From SMAG-U1939 sp035763125 (GTDB lineage: Bacteria > Chloroflexota > Ktedonobacteria > Ktedonobacterales > JADMIN01), in NCBI GenBank assembly GCA_035763125.1, contig DASUBU010000208.1:1-39655 (forward strand): 39,655 nucleotides of DNA, read 5' to 3'. This document shows, piece by piece, positions 1 to 7,043 of the stretch (positions are counted from its first letter, which is position 1; each line of letters opens with the position of its first letter). The translations under genes and the position numbers were made by a program. The notes beneath the pieces were generated by a model. The model ran no database searches and had not been told where the DNA came from. It worked only from the letters and a program-made list of their open reading frames with translations.

Positions 1-159
1 GACGTAGACGAGGTAGTGACGACCAATACCGTGCCACTGGCGGGGGCGAAGCGCGCGGCCCTGCCACAACTGCGCGTGCTTTCGGTTGGCCCGCTGCTCG
101 CCCAGGCGATTCAGCGTATCCACGACGGTGAGTCTATCAGCAGCCTCTTCGATGAGTAG
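1..159 (+). CDS. prs: Ribose-phosphate pyrophosphokinase, C-terminal fragment
   Basis: The first 52 codons of the window are open in frame 1 and end at TAG (157-159). They include VTNTVPL, then LPQLRVLSVGPLLAQAIQRI, then HDGESISSLFDE. This matches the C-terminal end of ribose-phosphate pyrophosphokinase (PRPP synthetase), where a conserved TNT motif is followed by a leucine-rich LxVLSVAPLLAEAI helix and a GESVSSLF tail. The enzyme makes 5-phosphoribosyl-1-diphosphate from ribose-5-phosphate and ATP in the cytoplasm, for nucleotide, histidine and tryptophan synthesis. The start and most of the catalytic region lie upstream of the window, so intactness cannot be judged. No clear terminator follows the stop. 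Confidence 0.88.
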   Translation, partial: DVDEVVTTNTVPLAGAKRAALPQLRVLSVGPLLAQAIQRIHDGESISSLFDE

Positions 160-426
160 GTGAGACAGCGGGTCTGGATGCCGTGCGATGGTGCATGGAC
201 CTGGGACCTGCACAGCGATGGTCAAGAGCCAAAGGCGCGCGGCTGGTCTGATGGATACGGACGGCTTGCCTCTGCGCGACAGTACGCTGGCATAAGGAGT
301 GCGGCACCCATGCGGACGCGGCGAGGGCGGTGCGCACACAGACACATCACCCTCACCCTCACTATGCGTGCGGACGTCTGAGAGAGGAACCGGACGTTAT
401 CAACCCGTACGGTCAGGAGGATAGTG
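160..426. other. Intergenic region, no convincing gene
   Basis: About 265 bases lie between prs and the next gene. The only coding-like signal is a 23-codon frame (ATG 310 to TGA 381) preceded by AAGGAG at 294-299. It could be a leader peptide but has no other support. A clear AGGAGG at 415-420 belongs to the gene starting at 427. I see no terminator hairpin or strong promoter. Confidence 0.4.
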
Positions 427-1143
427 ATGCTGCGCAAGATCTTGCTCGGGTGCGGGATCGTCTCGTCGGTGCTGTACGTCGCCACCGACGTCATAGCCTC
501 CCGGCGGTTTCCAGGCTACCGCTATAGGGACTACTCGATTAGTGAGGAGATCGCCGTCGCGGCGCCGACGAGACGACTGTGGGTGGCGGTAAACATCCCC
601 TATAACCTGCTGGCGGCAGCCCTCGGGGTAGGCGTATGGGCCTCGGCTGCGGCGAGCCACACGCCACGGGCAGCGCGTGTCACCGGCACGGCGCTGATCG
701 GCTATGCGGCGAGCAGCCTGACCAGCGGATTCCTCTTCCCGTTGTTGACCCCGCGCGGGGTGCGCACGCCAAAGCGCGAAGGCGCACGGCGGGCCCGCCA
801 GCACATGCTGGCGACGGGAGTGATCAACCTCTTCTTCCTGCTGTCCATGGGCTTTGGGGCCGCGTTGCTCGGCAAACGCTTCCGCTATTACACGTACGCG
901 ACGATGGCGACCCTTGCCGTGTTTGGCGCGTTGTCAGGTCCCTACGTTCCCCGGCTGGCCGCCAACCGCACGACGCCAGGACTGGGGATCGTAGAGCGCA
1001 TCAATGTCTACGCCTCCATGCTGTGGCTGGCTGTGCTGGCGGTTGGCCTCATGCGGGTCCCCGTCGAAGCGGCGATTAGCCAGTCACAACTGGGCAAGGC
1101 GACGGAGACCTCGCAGCCGATGCAAGAGGCGACTTCCCGGTAG
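427..1143 (+). CDS. DUF998-like integral membrane protein
   Basis: The product is 238 residues and largely hydrophobic, with about six predicted membrane segments (near residues 5-22, 50-75, 85-105, 130-150, 158-178 and 195-215). The first segment is followed by a charged loop rich in Arg and Tyr. This layout fits the DUF998 family of bacterial six-helix membrane proteins, whose function is unknown. ATG 427 is preferred because AGGAGG ends 6 nt upstream; GTG 424 immediately before it is too close to that site. The C-terminal tail (QPMQEATSR) is polar and probably cytoplasmic. The gene stands alone between prs and a small secreted-peptide gene, and its context suggests no partner. The family call comes from hydropathy and loop pattern only. 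Confidence 0.6.
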   Translation: MLRKILLGCGIVSSVLYVATDVIASRRFPGYRYRDYSISEEIAVAAPTRRLWVAVNIPYNLLAAALGVGVWASAAASHTPRAARVTGTALIGYAASSLTSGFLFPLLTPRGVRTPKREGARRARQHMLATGVINLFFLLSMGFGAALLGKRFRYYTYATMATLAVFGALSGPYVPRLAANRTTPGLGIVERINVYASMLWLAVLAVGLMRVPVEAAISQSQLGKATETSQPMQEATSR

Positions 1144-1172
1144 ACTTCACAGCACTGCGGGCTAGCGAGGGC

Positions 1173-1213
1173 TCACCGGCGCACCACCAGCAGCTCGTCT
1201 GGGCTGATGGCGG
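1173..1213 (-). pseudogene. Relic of an M24 peptidase gene 3' end
   Basis: Read on the minus strand, this stretch gives ISPDELLVVRR followed by TGA. It closely resembles the end of the M24 gene at 1589-2866 (CPDELLVARW, stop). A 21-base core, positions 1183-1203, is identical to the 3' end of that gene at about 1600-1620. Upstream on the minus strand the similarity stops at once and no longer frame is present. The simplest reading is a leftover of a lost tandem M24 copy or a short duplication. It is unlikely to be expressed as a protein. Confidence 0.45.
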
Positions 1214-1295
1214 ACCCCGCGACATGACACGACACAAGGCGATAGGTGGAGTATCATAGTGGAGGCCTGCGTTCGACCAGAAGAAAGAGGACACG

Positions 1296-1472
1296 ATGCA
1301 CACGGCACGTCTACATCTTCAACGAAGCGTCCGTCTCTTGGCGGTGCTTGCCGTCCTGGCCGCAGGCTACGCTGGTATGTGGCTCGCCCCGACGCTCCCC
1401 GAGACGGCCAGCCATGCCGTGCCGCACACGCAGCTGGCCATCGAATGCCCCTCAATTGGGATGCACTGCTAA
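1296..1472 (+). CDS. Small putative secreted peptide, 58 residues
   Basis: ATG 1296 is preceded by AAAGAGG (1284-1290) at 5-nt spacing and opens a 58-codon frame ending at TAA 1470-1472. The product starts with a basic n-region (MHTARLHLQRSVR), then a hydrophobic core (LLAVLAVLAAGYAGMWLA), then a polar tail with two Cys residues (ECPSIGMHC). This is the pattern of a Sec signal peptide with a very short mature part, or of a single-span small membrane protein. I recognise no family. After the TAA the same frame stays open for another 20 codons, so a longer ancestral protein broken by a stop is also possible. The neighbouring M24 gene is convergent, so no operon partner is suggested. Confidence 0.4.
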   Translation: MHTARLHLQRSVRLLAVLAVLAAGYAGMWLAPTLPETASHAVPHTQLAIECPSIGMHC

Positions 1473-1588
1473 GCAGCCAGCACGAGCTACGCATATGCCT
1501 GGGACCGCAAGGTGCCTTGCACGGCCAGCCGCTAGGGTGATGTCCCGCGCCGTATCGGGCACCTTGAATTGGTCTACACGACGGCGCA

Positions 1589-2866
1589 TCACCAGCGCGC
1601 CACCAGCAGCTCGTCTGGGCAGTCGGTGACACGCCGCGCGCCGTCCTCGGTGATGATGTAGGTGTGGCCGAAGAACATGCCCAGCAGCCCGTTGGCCGTG
1701 ATGGGGCACGGCTCCAACATCAGCACCGTTCCAGGCTGCATGGTGCGCTCGTAGGGGAAGGCCCGCACGTCCTCGGTGCTGATATGTGGCGAGTTGGTGA
1801 CGAAGTCTATGCCGTGCGCCAGCACCGGGCGCGATTGGACGCCATGCGCACGGAAGAATTCACCCGCCGTGCGAATCTCTTCGAGGTCGCCGCCCGGCTT
1901 GATGTGCTCCTGCATGGCGAGGAACCCGGGCAGCACTATCTCATCGAAGAAGCGGCGCACGTCGGGCGTCGGCTCGCCCACGCAGATGGGAATCCCGATC
2001 TGCGCCGTGTAGCCCTGGTAAGACGCTGCCAGCTCGTTGAGGATGATGTCGCCCTCGCGCAGGATACGGTGCGACGGGCGGGGATTGCCGAACACCTGCG
2101 CGGGATGTGCCATGGGGGTCGAGCCGATGATGAGGAAGTTGACCTGCCCGTCGCCTTCCATGATCGCCCGCGCCGCCGAAGCTTTGAGCTGATACTCGGT
2201 CACGCCGGGGCGCGCACGGTCGCGGATGGCGTAGAGCGCCTTGACGCAGAGCTCCCCGGCCTTCGCCACGAACTCCTGCTCTTCGGGGCTCTTGATATAG
2301 ACCAGCTCGTGGAAGAAGTCGGGGATCAGCTCGACGCTGGCCTGCGGCAGCATCTCGCAGAGCGTCTCGTACTGGTTGACGGGAATGTACTCGTGGAAGA
2401 ACCAGTCGGACTCCGCGATACCGATGCGGCCGCCCTCCAGCCCGCGCTCGCGCAGGAACTCGGCGGCGACCTCCGCAAAGCGGCCGCGACGCGAGTAGCG
2501 CACATCCTTGATCCCCACTGCCCGGCGCGTCGCCTCGATGTGGGCGCCGCCCATCGTCACGATCAGGATCGGCTCGCCCTCGCGCGGCACCACAACATAC
2601 TCGACCAGCGAGTGCCAGTTCAGGTGGCCCGAGAGCCAGCCCATCCCGCCGCCCCACGACCAGTGGTGCGGCCCGCCCGGCGCGATCAACGCGTCGAGCC
2701 CCAGGCGTGCCATCTTCTCGCGCGTGGCCTGGTGGCGGCGCGCGAACTCCGCGGCTGAGAACGTGGCATACGTCGCCCCGGGATACCAGGGCGTCTTGGC
2801 GATGTTCTCGTAGCGCTCGGCGTCGTCGAGCTGCTCGCGCACGTCGGCGAAGTCGTAGGTCGCCAT
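1589..2866 (-). CDS. Creatinase-like M24 family protein (copy 1)
   Basis: The product is 425 residues. It has an N-terminal creatinase-type domain (about 40-190, with LTGH/LSGH-type and GRIGI motifs) and a C-terminal pita-bread M24 domain (about 200-410). Active M24 metallopeptidases carry metal ligands Asp, Asp, His, Glu, Glu. Here the aligned positions read Glu278, Gln289, His351, Glu385 and Gly400-His401, so the Asp pair is lost while the 11-residue spacing is kept. The protein may be a metal-free hydrolase like creatinase or use an altered site. It probably cleaves a C-N or amide bond in a small molecule; the substrate is unknown. ATG 2866 has AAGGGAG upstream. It lies 22 nt downstream of a paralogue and is probably co-transcribed with it from the promoter near 4321-4349. 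The adjacent LIV importer suggests it acts on an imported compound. Confidence 0.85.
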   Translation of the reverse strand: MATYDFADVREQLDDAERYENIAKTPWYPGATYATFSAAEFARRHQATREKMARLGLDALIAPGGPHHWSWGGGMGWLSGHLNWHSLVEYVVVPREGEPILIVTMGGAHIEATRRAVGIKDVRYSRRGRFAEVAAEFLRERGLEGGRIGIAESDWFFHEYIPVNQYETLCEMLPQASVELIPDFFHELVYIKSPEEQEFVAKAGELCVKALYAIRDRARPGVTEYQLKASAARAIMEGDGQVNFLIIGSTPMAHPAQVFGNPRPSHRILREGDIILNELAASYQGYTAQIGIPICVGEPTPDVRRFFDEIVLPGFLAMQEHIKPGGDLEEIRTAGEFFRAHGVQSRPVLAHGIDFVTNSPHISTEDVRAFPYERTMQPGTVLMLEPCPITANGLLGMFFGHTYIITEDGARRVTDCPDELLVARW

Positions 2867-2888
2867 GCTGTCTCCCTTCGTGCCGCGG

Positions 2889-4244
2889 CTAGCCGCGCGC
2901 CACCATCAGCTCGAGCGGCAGCCGATCGGTGACGCGCGCGTGCCCGCTCTCCGTCACCAGGAACGTGTGGCCCAAGAACAGCCCCAGCTGGCCGTCGAGC
3001 GTGATCGGGTTCGGCTCCAGCATCAGCTCCATCCCCGGCTTGAGGACCAGCTCGTAGTCCTCCGCGTGCGCGCCCGGCCCACCCGGCATCGGCGTGCCGA
3101 TGTGCGGCGTGTGCGTGGCCAGGTCAATGGCGTGCAGGTGGAGCGGCCGTGATTGATAGCCCGCCGCGCGGATGAAGCGGCCGGCCTCCCAGACCTCGCG
3201 CAGCGTGCGGCCGGGCCGCAGCTCGGCGGCCATGCGCGCGAAGGCCGGCAGCGTCACCTCGTCGAACATACGACGCACCCGCTCGGTAGGCTCTCCCACA
3301 CAAATCGGGACACCGATCTGCGCCTGGTAGCCCTCGAAGTCCACCGCCAGCTCGTTGATGATGATGTCGCCCTCGTGCAGCCGCCGCCGCGATGGACGGA
3401 TGTTGCCGAAGACGAGCGCCGGGTCGTCCATCGGGCACGAGCCGAGAATGATGAAGTCCACCGCGCCGCCGCCGTCCATGATGGCGAACGCGGCGGCGGC
3501 TTTCAGCTCGTACTCGGCCACTCCCGGCCGCGCGGCCTCGACCATCGCCTCGATGGCTCGCGCGCACAGCTCGCCCGCACGCCAGACGTAGGCCTGTTCC
3601 TCCGGTGACTTGAGATAGAGCAGCTCGTGGAAGAAATCACCCACCCGCAGCAGTGTCGCATCTGGGAGCCCCTCACGCAGCGCCCGATATTGATTGACAG
3701 GCAGGTAGTTGGTGGTCTGAGAGTCCACGTATGGCAGCCCGATGCGGCCGTTGGCCAGGCCAAGCTCGCGGATGCGCTCGGCTGCCACCTCCATGAAGCG
3801 GCCCAGCCGAGAGGAGCGCACGTCGCGCACGGCCACGGCCCGCCGCGTGGCCTCGGTGTGGGTACCGCCCATGGGATAGATGAGCGTCGGCTCGCCTTCC
3901 AGCGGAACGACGACATAGACCACCAGAGAATGCCAATCGCGATGGCCGGTCAGCCACTGCACGGGGCCACCATAGCTCTGCAGCAGCGGCGCGGTGCCGG
4001 CGATCAAGCAGTCCAGGCCCAGGCGCGCCATCTTCGCGCGCGTCAGCCGCAGGCGGCGGTCATATTCACCTGGCGAGTACCGGGGGTAGACCGTGTCGGC
4101 ATAATACGGGGTGTTGCGTAAGCTGTTGAACGCGGCGCTATCCAGCCGACCGCGGATCGTCTCGAAGTCGCCGTCGTCCGGTCCATGCGCCGCGGATTGT
4201 GTCCGCGGCTGGCCGGAGGACGCCTGTCCAGTCGGGTCTGTCAC
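2889..4244 (-). CDS. Creatinase-like M24 family protein (copy 2)
   Basis: The product is 451 residues with the same two-domain creatinase/M24 layout as its downstream neighbour. The two share long stretches such as GEP.LI...GG.H.EATRRAV and INELA....GY.AQIG.PICVGEPT. It has an extra polar N-terminal tail of about 25 residues and a Gly/Pro insertion around 384-393. Metal-ligand positions read Glu298, Gln309, His371, Glu410 and Gly425-His426, the same departures as copy 1. GTG 4244 is the start, with a G-rich stretch 5-10 nt upstream. It is the first gene of a two-gene minus-strand operon, divergent from the LIV transporter, with a predicted promoter and an operator-like palindrome just upstream. 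Tandem duplication is the likely origin of the pair. The substrate is not predictable from sequence. Confidence 0.85.
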   Translation of the reverse strand: MTDPTGQASSGQPRTQSAAHGPDDGDFETIRGRLDSAAFNSLRNTPYYADTVYPRYSPGEYDRRLRLTRAKMARLGLDCLIAGTAPLLQSYGGPVQWLTGHRDWHSLVVYVVVPLEGEPTLIYPMGGTHTEATRRAVAVRDVRSSRLGRFMEVAAERIRELGLANGRIGLPYVDSQTTNYLPVNQYRALREGLPDATLLRVGDFFHELLYLKSPEEQAYVWRAGELCARAIEAMVEAARPGVAEYELKAAAAFAIMDGGGAVDFIILGSCPMDDPALVFGNIRPSRRRLHEGDIIINELAVDFEGYQAQIGVPICVGEPTERVRRMFDEVTLPAFARMAAELRPGRTLREVWEAGRFIRAAGYQSRPLHLHAIDLATHTPHIGTPMPGGPGAHAEDYELVLKPGMELMLEPNPITLDGQLGLFLGHTFLVTESGHARVTDRLPLELMVARG

Positions 4245-4287
4245 TGTCGCACCCCCTGCGCGAACTCACGCGCCATCCAAAGGGCTG

Positions 4288-4301
4288 AACAAACGATTGT
4301 T
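4288..4301. promoter_or_regulatory. Operator-like palindrome, site 1
   Basis: AACAAACGATTGTT is a near-perfect palindrome centred on CG, the symmetry typical of LacI/GalR-family operators. It sits about 20 nt downstream of the -10 box of the predicted M24 promoter, inside the expected early transcribed region. Its core 10-mer CAAACGATTG is found again, in exact inverted orientation, at 4479-4488. Confidence 0.5.
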
Positions 4302-4320
4302 TGCGCGCGATGGTGCAGGC

Positions 4321-4349
4321 AGTGTAGACTCCGACCCACCTGCTGTCAA
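4321..4349 (-). promoter_or_regulatory. Sigma-70-like promoter of the M24 pair
   Basis: On the minus strand TTGACA (4344-4349) and TACACT (4321-4326) are separated by exactly 17 bp. It points toward the M24 gene starting at 4244, with an expected leader of about 70 nt that contains operator-like site 1. Confidence 0.7.
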
Positions 4350-4443
4350 GCGCGGCGCGCCCGAAGGAGGCCAGCGCCAAGCGGCAGCGCGGCCCGCCGC
4401 GGCGGCGTCCTCGCCGCCCGCTACGCCGGGCCGAGAGAGAGGA

Positions 4444-4472
4444 TTGACAAAGCGACAGTGAGGTGCTACAGT
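4444..4472 (+). promoter_or_regulatory. Sigma-70-like promoter of the LIV operon
   Basis: TTGACA (4444-4449) is followed after 17 bp by TACAGT (4467-4472), with an extended TGC just before the -10 box. It faces the transporter operon and is back-to-back with the M24 promoter, about 95 bp between the two -35 boxes. The leader to the first start codon would be about 260 nt, unusually long, and contains an AGGAGGTGA-like site at about 4520 without a convincing reading frame. Confidence 0.7.
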
Positions 4473-4478
4473 CTCAGG

Positions 4479-4488
4479 CAATCGTTTG
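4479..4488. promoter_or_regulatory. Operator-like palindrome, site 2
   Basis: CAATCGTTTG is the exact reverse complement of the core of site 1. It begins 6 bp after the -10 box of the LIV promoter, so a bound protein would cover the transcription start. This is the position expected for a repressor site. No regulator gene of the expected type lies in the window. Confidence 0.5.
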
Positions 4489-4737
4489 TCCAATGCTTGT
4501 TTTGGCGCATTTTGCTGTGAGGAGGTGACGAAGAGCCGTCCTGGCGATGCGACACACGCTGACACATCGCACAGCGGCAGGTCGGGTGTGGCAGAGAGCA
4601 CGATGTGCAGCAGCACACGCCTGCGCATCAGGATGTCCGCGACGCGACCGGTACTCATCCCAGCGCACCGAGTAGATGCGCGGAACGCCCCGCATCTGCG
4701 ATGGTACCCATGCCTCAGTTGACGAGGGGGAACAGAC

Positions 4738-5985
4738 ATGACCGGATGGCACTCTCACGGGATGCGGAAATTAACTTCTCTGGCGGGACTAGCGCTGGTG
4801 GCAATCCTGGCCTTCAGCGCCTGTGGGACATCAAGCACATCGGGGGGCAACACAGCGCCCATCAAGATCGGGGCGTCCCTCTCGACATCAGGCGACTTCG
4901 CGGACGACGGTAAGGCGTTCCAGCAGGGCTATCAGCTTTGGGCTGACCAGGTGAACAAGAATGGCGGCCTGCTGGGGCGCAAGGTGCAGCTCGATATCGT
5001 CGGTGACAATAGCACCCCCGACCAGGTGACCACCAACTACCAGAAGCTCATTACGGTAGACAAGGTTGACTTCACCATTGGGCCATACTCCAGCCTCCTG
5101 ACCAAGCCGGCGTCCGTGGTGACGGCACGCTACGGCTATGCCTTGATCGAAGGCGCCGGCGGCGCTCCCTCAGTCTTCAATCGCGGCGTCAAGGGCATCT
5201 ACGACGTGTCGCTCCCGGTCGAGGACTTGCTGCTGAGCTACGGCCAGCTGCTGGCCAGCATGCCGGCGGACCAGCGGCCGCAGACCGCCGCTTACGCGAC
5301 GGAGGACGACCCGTTCACACAGCCGCAGATTGACAAGGTGCGGCCGATCCTCGAAGCGGCGGGCATCAAGACCGTCTATTATCAGGTGTTCCCCTCCGAG
5401 ACCACCGACTACACGCCCATCGCCACGGCGGTGATCAACAAGCATGCCGATGTCTTCATCGGTGGCACGCACATCCTCAACTCCGAGGCCTTCGTCAAGG
5501 CCTTCGCGCAGCAGCACTACAACCCCAAGGCGATCATGTTCACGGCCGGACCTGACGTAGGCCAGCCCTTCGTTGACGCGGTTGGCTCCGCGAACACAGA
5601 GGGCATTGCCTTCGCCAACAGCTGGTGGCCGGGGCTCAACAACCAGCGCAACAATGCGTTCGTGCAGGCGTACTCCGCCGCATACGGCATCCAAGCCGCC
5701 AACATCTCCTCGGACGCGGCCGAGGCCTATGCGGTAGGTGAGGTCTTGCAGCAGGCGGTCGAAAAGTGCAGGTGCACCGACAATGCCACGCTGATGCAGA
5801 CGCTCAACTCGGGCACGTTCGACAGCATCCAGGGTCCCGTCAAGTTCAACGACGTGGGCGAGAACACGGCCTTGACAGGCTACACGTTGCAGTGGCAGCA
5901 CGGTGACGTGGTGTGTGTCTTCCCGAACCCGCCAGCGTCCGCTGCCATCGAGTATCCGAAGCCCAATTGGGGCTCCGGCGCGTAA
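4738..5985 (+). CDS. LIV-type ABC transporter substrate-binding lipoprotein
   Basis: The product is 415 residues. It starts with a basic segment and hydrophobic core ending in the lipobox LAFSAC (Cys29), so it should be lipid-anchored outside the membrane. The mature part opens with IKIGASLSTSGDFADDGKAFQQGYQLWADQVN. This is the first strand and helix of the periplasmic-binding type I fold (Peripla_BP_6, LivK-like), followed by LLGRKVQLDIVGDNS, also typical. It would deliver an amino acid, amide, urea-like or related compound to the permeases encoded downstream. ATG 4738 has GAGGGGG 7 nt upstream. An internal ATG at 4762 would also keep the signal peptide but has a poorer site. A hairpin follows the gene. 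The ligand cannot be inferred directly; neighbouring M24 genes suggest a substrate of those enzymes. Confidence 0.88.
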   Translation: MTGWHSHGMRKLTSLAGLALVAILAFSACGTSSTSGGNTAPIKIGASLSTSGDFADDGKAFQQGYQLWADQVNKNGGLLGRKVQLDIVGDNSTPDQVTTNYQKLITVDKVDFTIGPYSSLLTKPASVVTARYGYALIEGAGGAPSVFNRGVKGIYDVSLPVEDLLLSYGQLLASMPADQRPQTAAYATEDDPFTQPQIDKVRPILEAAGIKTVYYQVFPSETTDYTPIATAVINKHADVFIGGTHILNSEAFVKAFAQQHYNPKAIMFTAGPDVGQPFVDAVGSANTEGIAFANSWWPGLNNQRNNAFVQAYSAAYGIQAANISSDAAEAYAVGEVLQQAVEKCRCTDNATLMQTLNSGTFDSIQGPVKFNDVGENTALTGYTLQWQHGDVVCVFPNPPASAAIEYPKPNWGSGA

Positions 5986-6000
5986 GACTCCCAGCCAGAG

Positions 6001-6037
6001 TGGCGCGGGGATGGGCGGCTATCCATCTCTCGCGCCA
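6001..6037 (+). terminator. Intercistronic hairpin between binding protein and permease
   Basis: A stem of 7 bp (TGGCGCG with CGCGCCA) plus an inner 5 bp (GATGG with CCATC) forms in the 147-nt gap after the binding-protein gene. There is no U-tract, so it is more likely an mRNA-protecting or partial-termination structure than a full terminator. This would allow more binding protein than permease to be made. Confidence 0.5.
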
Positions 6038-6132
6038 CCCCACCCTCCAACCGCCTCAGGGGCCAGACGCCGCGGGGCGACGTGCCGACCAGCAACCTGA
6101 CGCCGCACTGGACTGGCGAAGGAGGCGACCGC

Positions 6133-7026
6133 ATGACCATTGACCTCAGCCCCATCAATATCTTCGACGGCATCCTGGGGGGCATCCTCACCGGTACCAT
6201 CTACGCCCTGATGGCCACCGGCCTGAGCCTGATCTTCGGCGTGCTAGACATCATTGACGTTGCCCAGGCGGGCTACGTGATCCTGGCCGCCTATTTGAGC
6301 CTCGTCCTCGAGCAAGCCTTCCACATTGATCTGTTCCTCGGCCTGCTCATCACGATGCCCTTGATGTTCGGGCTGGGCTTGCTCGTCGAGCTGGTCTTCA
6401 TCCGCCCGATCAAGCGGGACCGCACTCAGCTCTCGATCCTGGTGACCTTCGGCATCGGCCTGCTGATCGAAGGGCTGCTGGGCATAAAATTCGGCACCAC
6501 CGAGCAAGAGCTGAAGGCGTGGTACGTTACGGACGGCTTCAAGGTCGCCAATTTCTACATCGCGTATGTCTATCTCTTCGCGTTCATCCTGGCCGTCGTG
6601 CTCCTGGCAGCACTCTTCTTTCTGCTCTACCGCACCAAGTTTGGCCGCAGCGTTCGCGCGCTGATGCAGAATCGCACTGCCGCTCAGCTCATCGGCATCA
6701 ACGTCGAGCGGGTCTCGGCAATCACCTTCGCCATCGGCGTGGCACTCACCGCCGCGGGCGGCATGGCATACGGCGCGACGACTCCGTTCAACAACAACAG
6801 TTGGTACGACATCATCACCCGGCTGTTCGCCATCATCATCCTGGGCGGCTTGGGCAGCGTTCCAGGCGCGCTGATCGGCGCCATCATCATGCTCGTCACG
6901 TTCGACGTGACAAGTGCAGTGGGTTTCACAGTGTGGTCGCCCGTGGTATTCTTCGGCGCGCTCGCGCTCCTGCTGCTGTTCCGCCCGCAGGGCATCTTTG
7001 GCCAAGTCGCCACACGCAAGCAATGA
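6133..7026 (+). CDS. LIV-type ABC transporter permease (LivH family)
   Basis: The product is 297 residues and highly hydrophobic, with about eight membrane segments. It begins with the LivH-type pattern GILGGILTGTIYALMATGLS followed by LIFGVLDIIDVAQAGYV. The C-terminal half carries A-x-G-G-M-A-Y-G and IILGGLGSVPGALIGA, close to the EAA-like loop that docks the ATPases. It forms half of the membrane channel with the next gene product. ATG 6133 is preceded by AAGGAGG at 8-nt spacing; GTG 6082 is in frame but lacks a site. The gene is third-last of the core transport genes in a tightly packed operon and is followed almost directly by the second permease. Confidence 0.88.
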   Translation: MTIDLSPINIFDGILGGILTGTIYALMATGLSLIFGVLDIIDVAQAGYVILAAYLSLVLEQAFHIDLFLGLLITMPLMFGLGLLVELVFIRPIKRDRTQLSILVTFGIGLLIEGLLGIKFGTTEQELKAWYVTDGFKVANFYIAYVYLFAFILAVVLLAALFFLLYRTKFGRSVRALMQNRTAAQLIGINVERVSAITFAIGVALTAAGGMAYGATTPFNNNSWYDIITRLFAIIILGGLGSVPGALIGAIIMLVTFDVTSAVGFTVWSPVVFFGALALLLLFRPQGIFGQVATRKQ

Positions 7027-7043
7027 GGCAGGAGTACCTGGAC

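Noticed and set aside
310..381. A 23-codon frame with AAGGAG upstream
   Set aside because: It is too short and without conservation data; noted only in the intergenic entry.
1664..2758. A 364-codon plus-strand frame
   Set aside because: It is the antisense shadow of the M24 gene at 1589-2866 and has no recognisable fold or ribosome site.
4486..4722. A 78-codon frame in the LIV leader, with an AGGAGGTGA-like site at about 4520
   Set aside because: Codon use and composition look random, and the site does not fit a start codon at normal spacing. It may still be a leader element, but I cannot support a gene.
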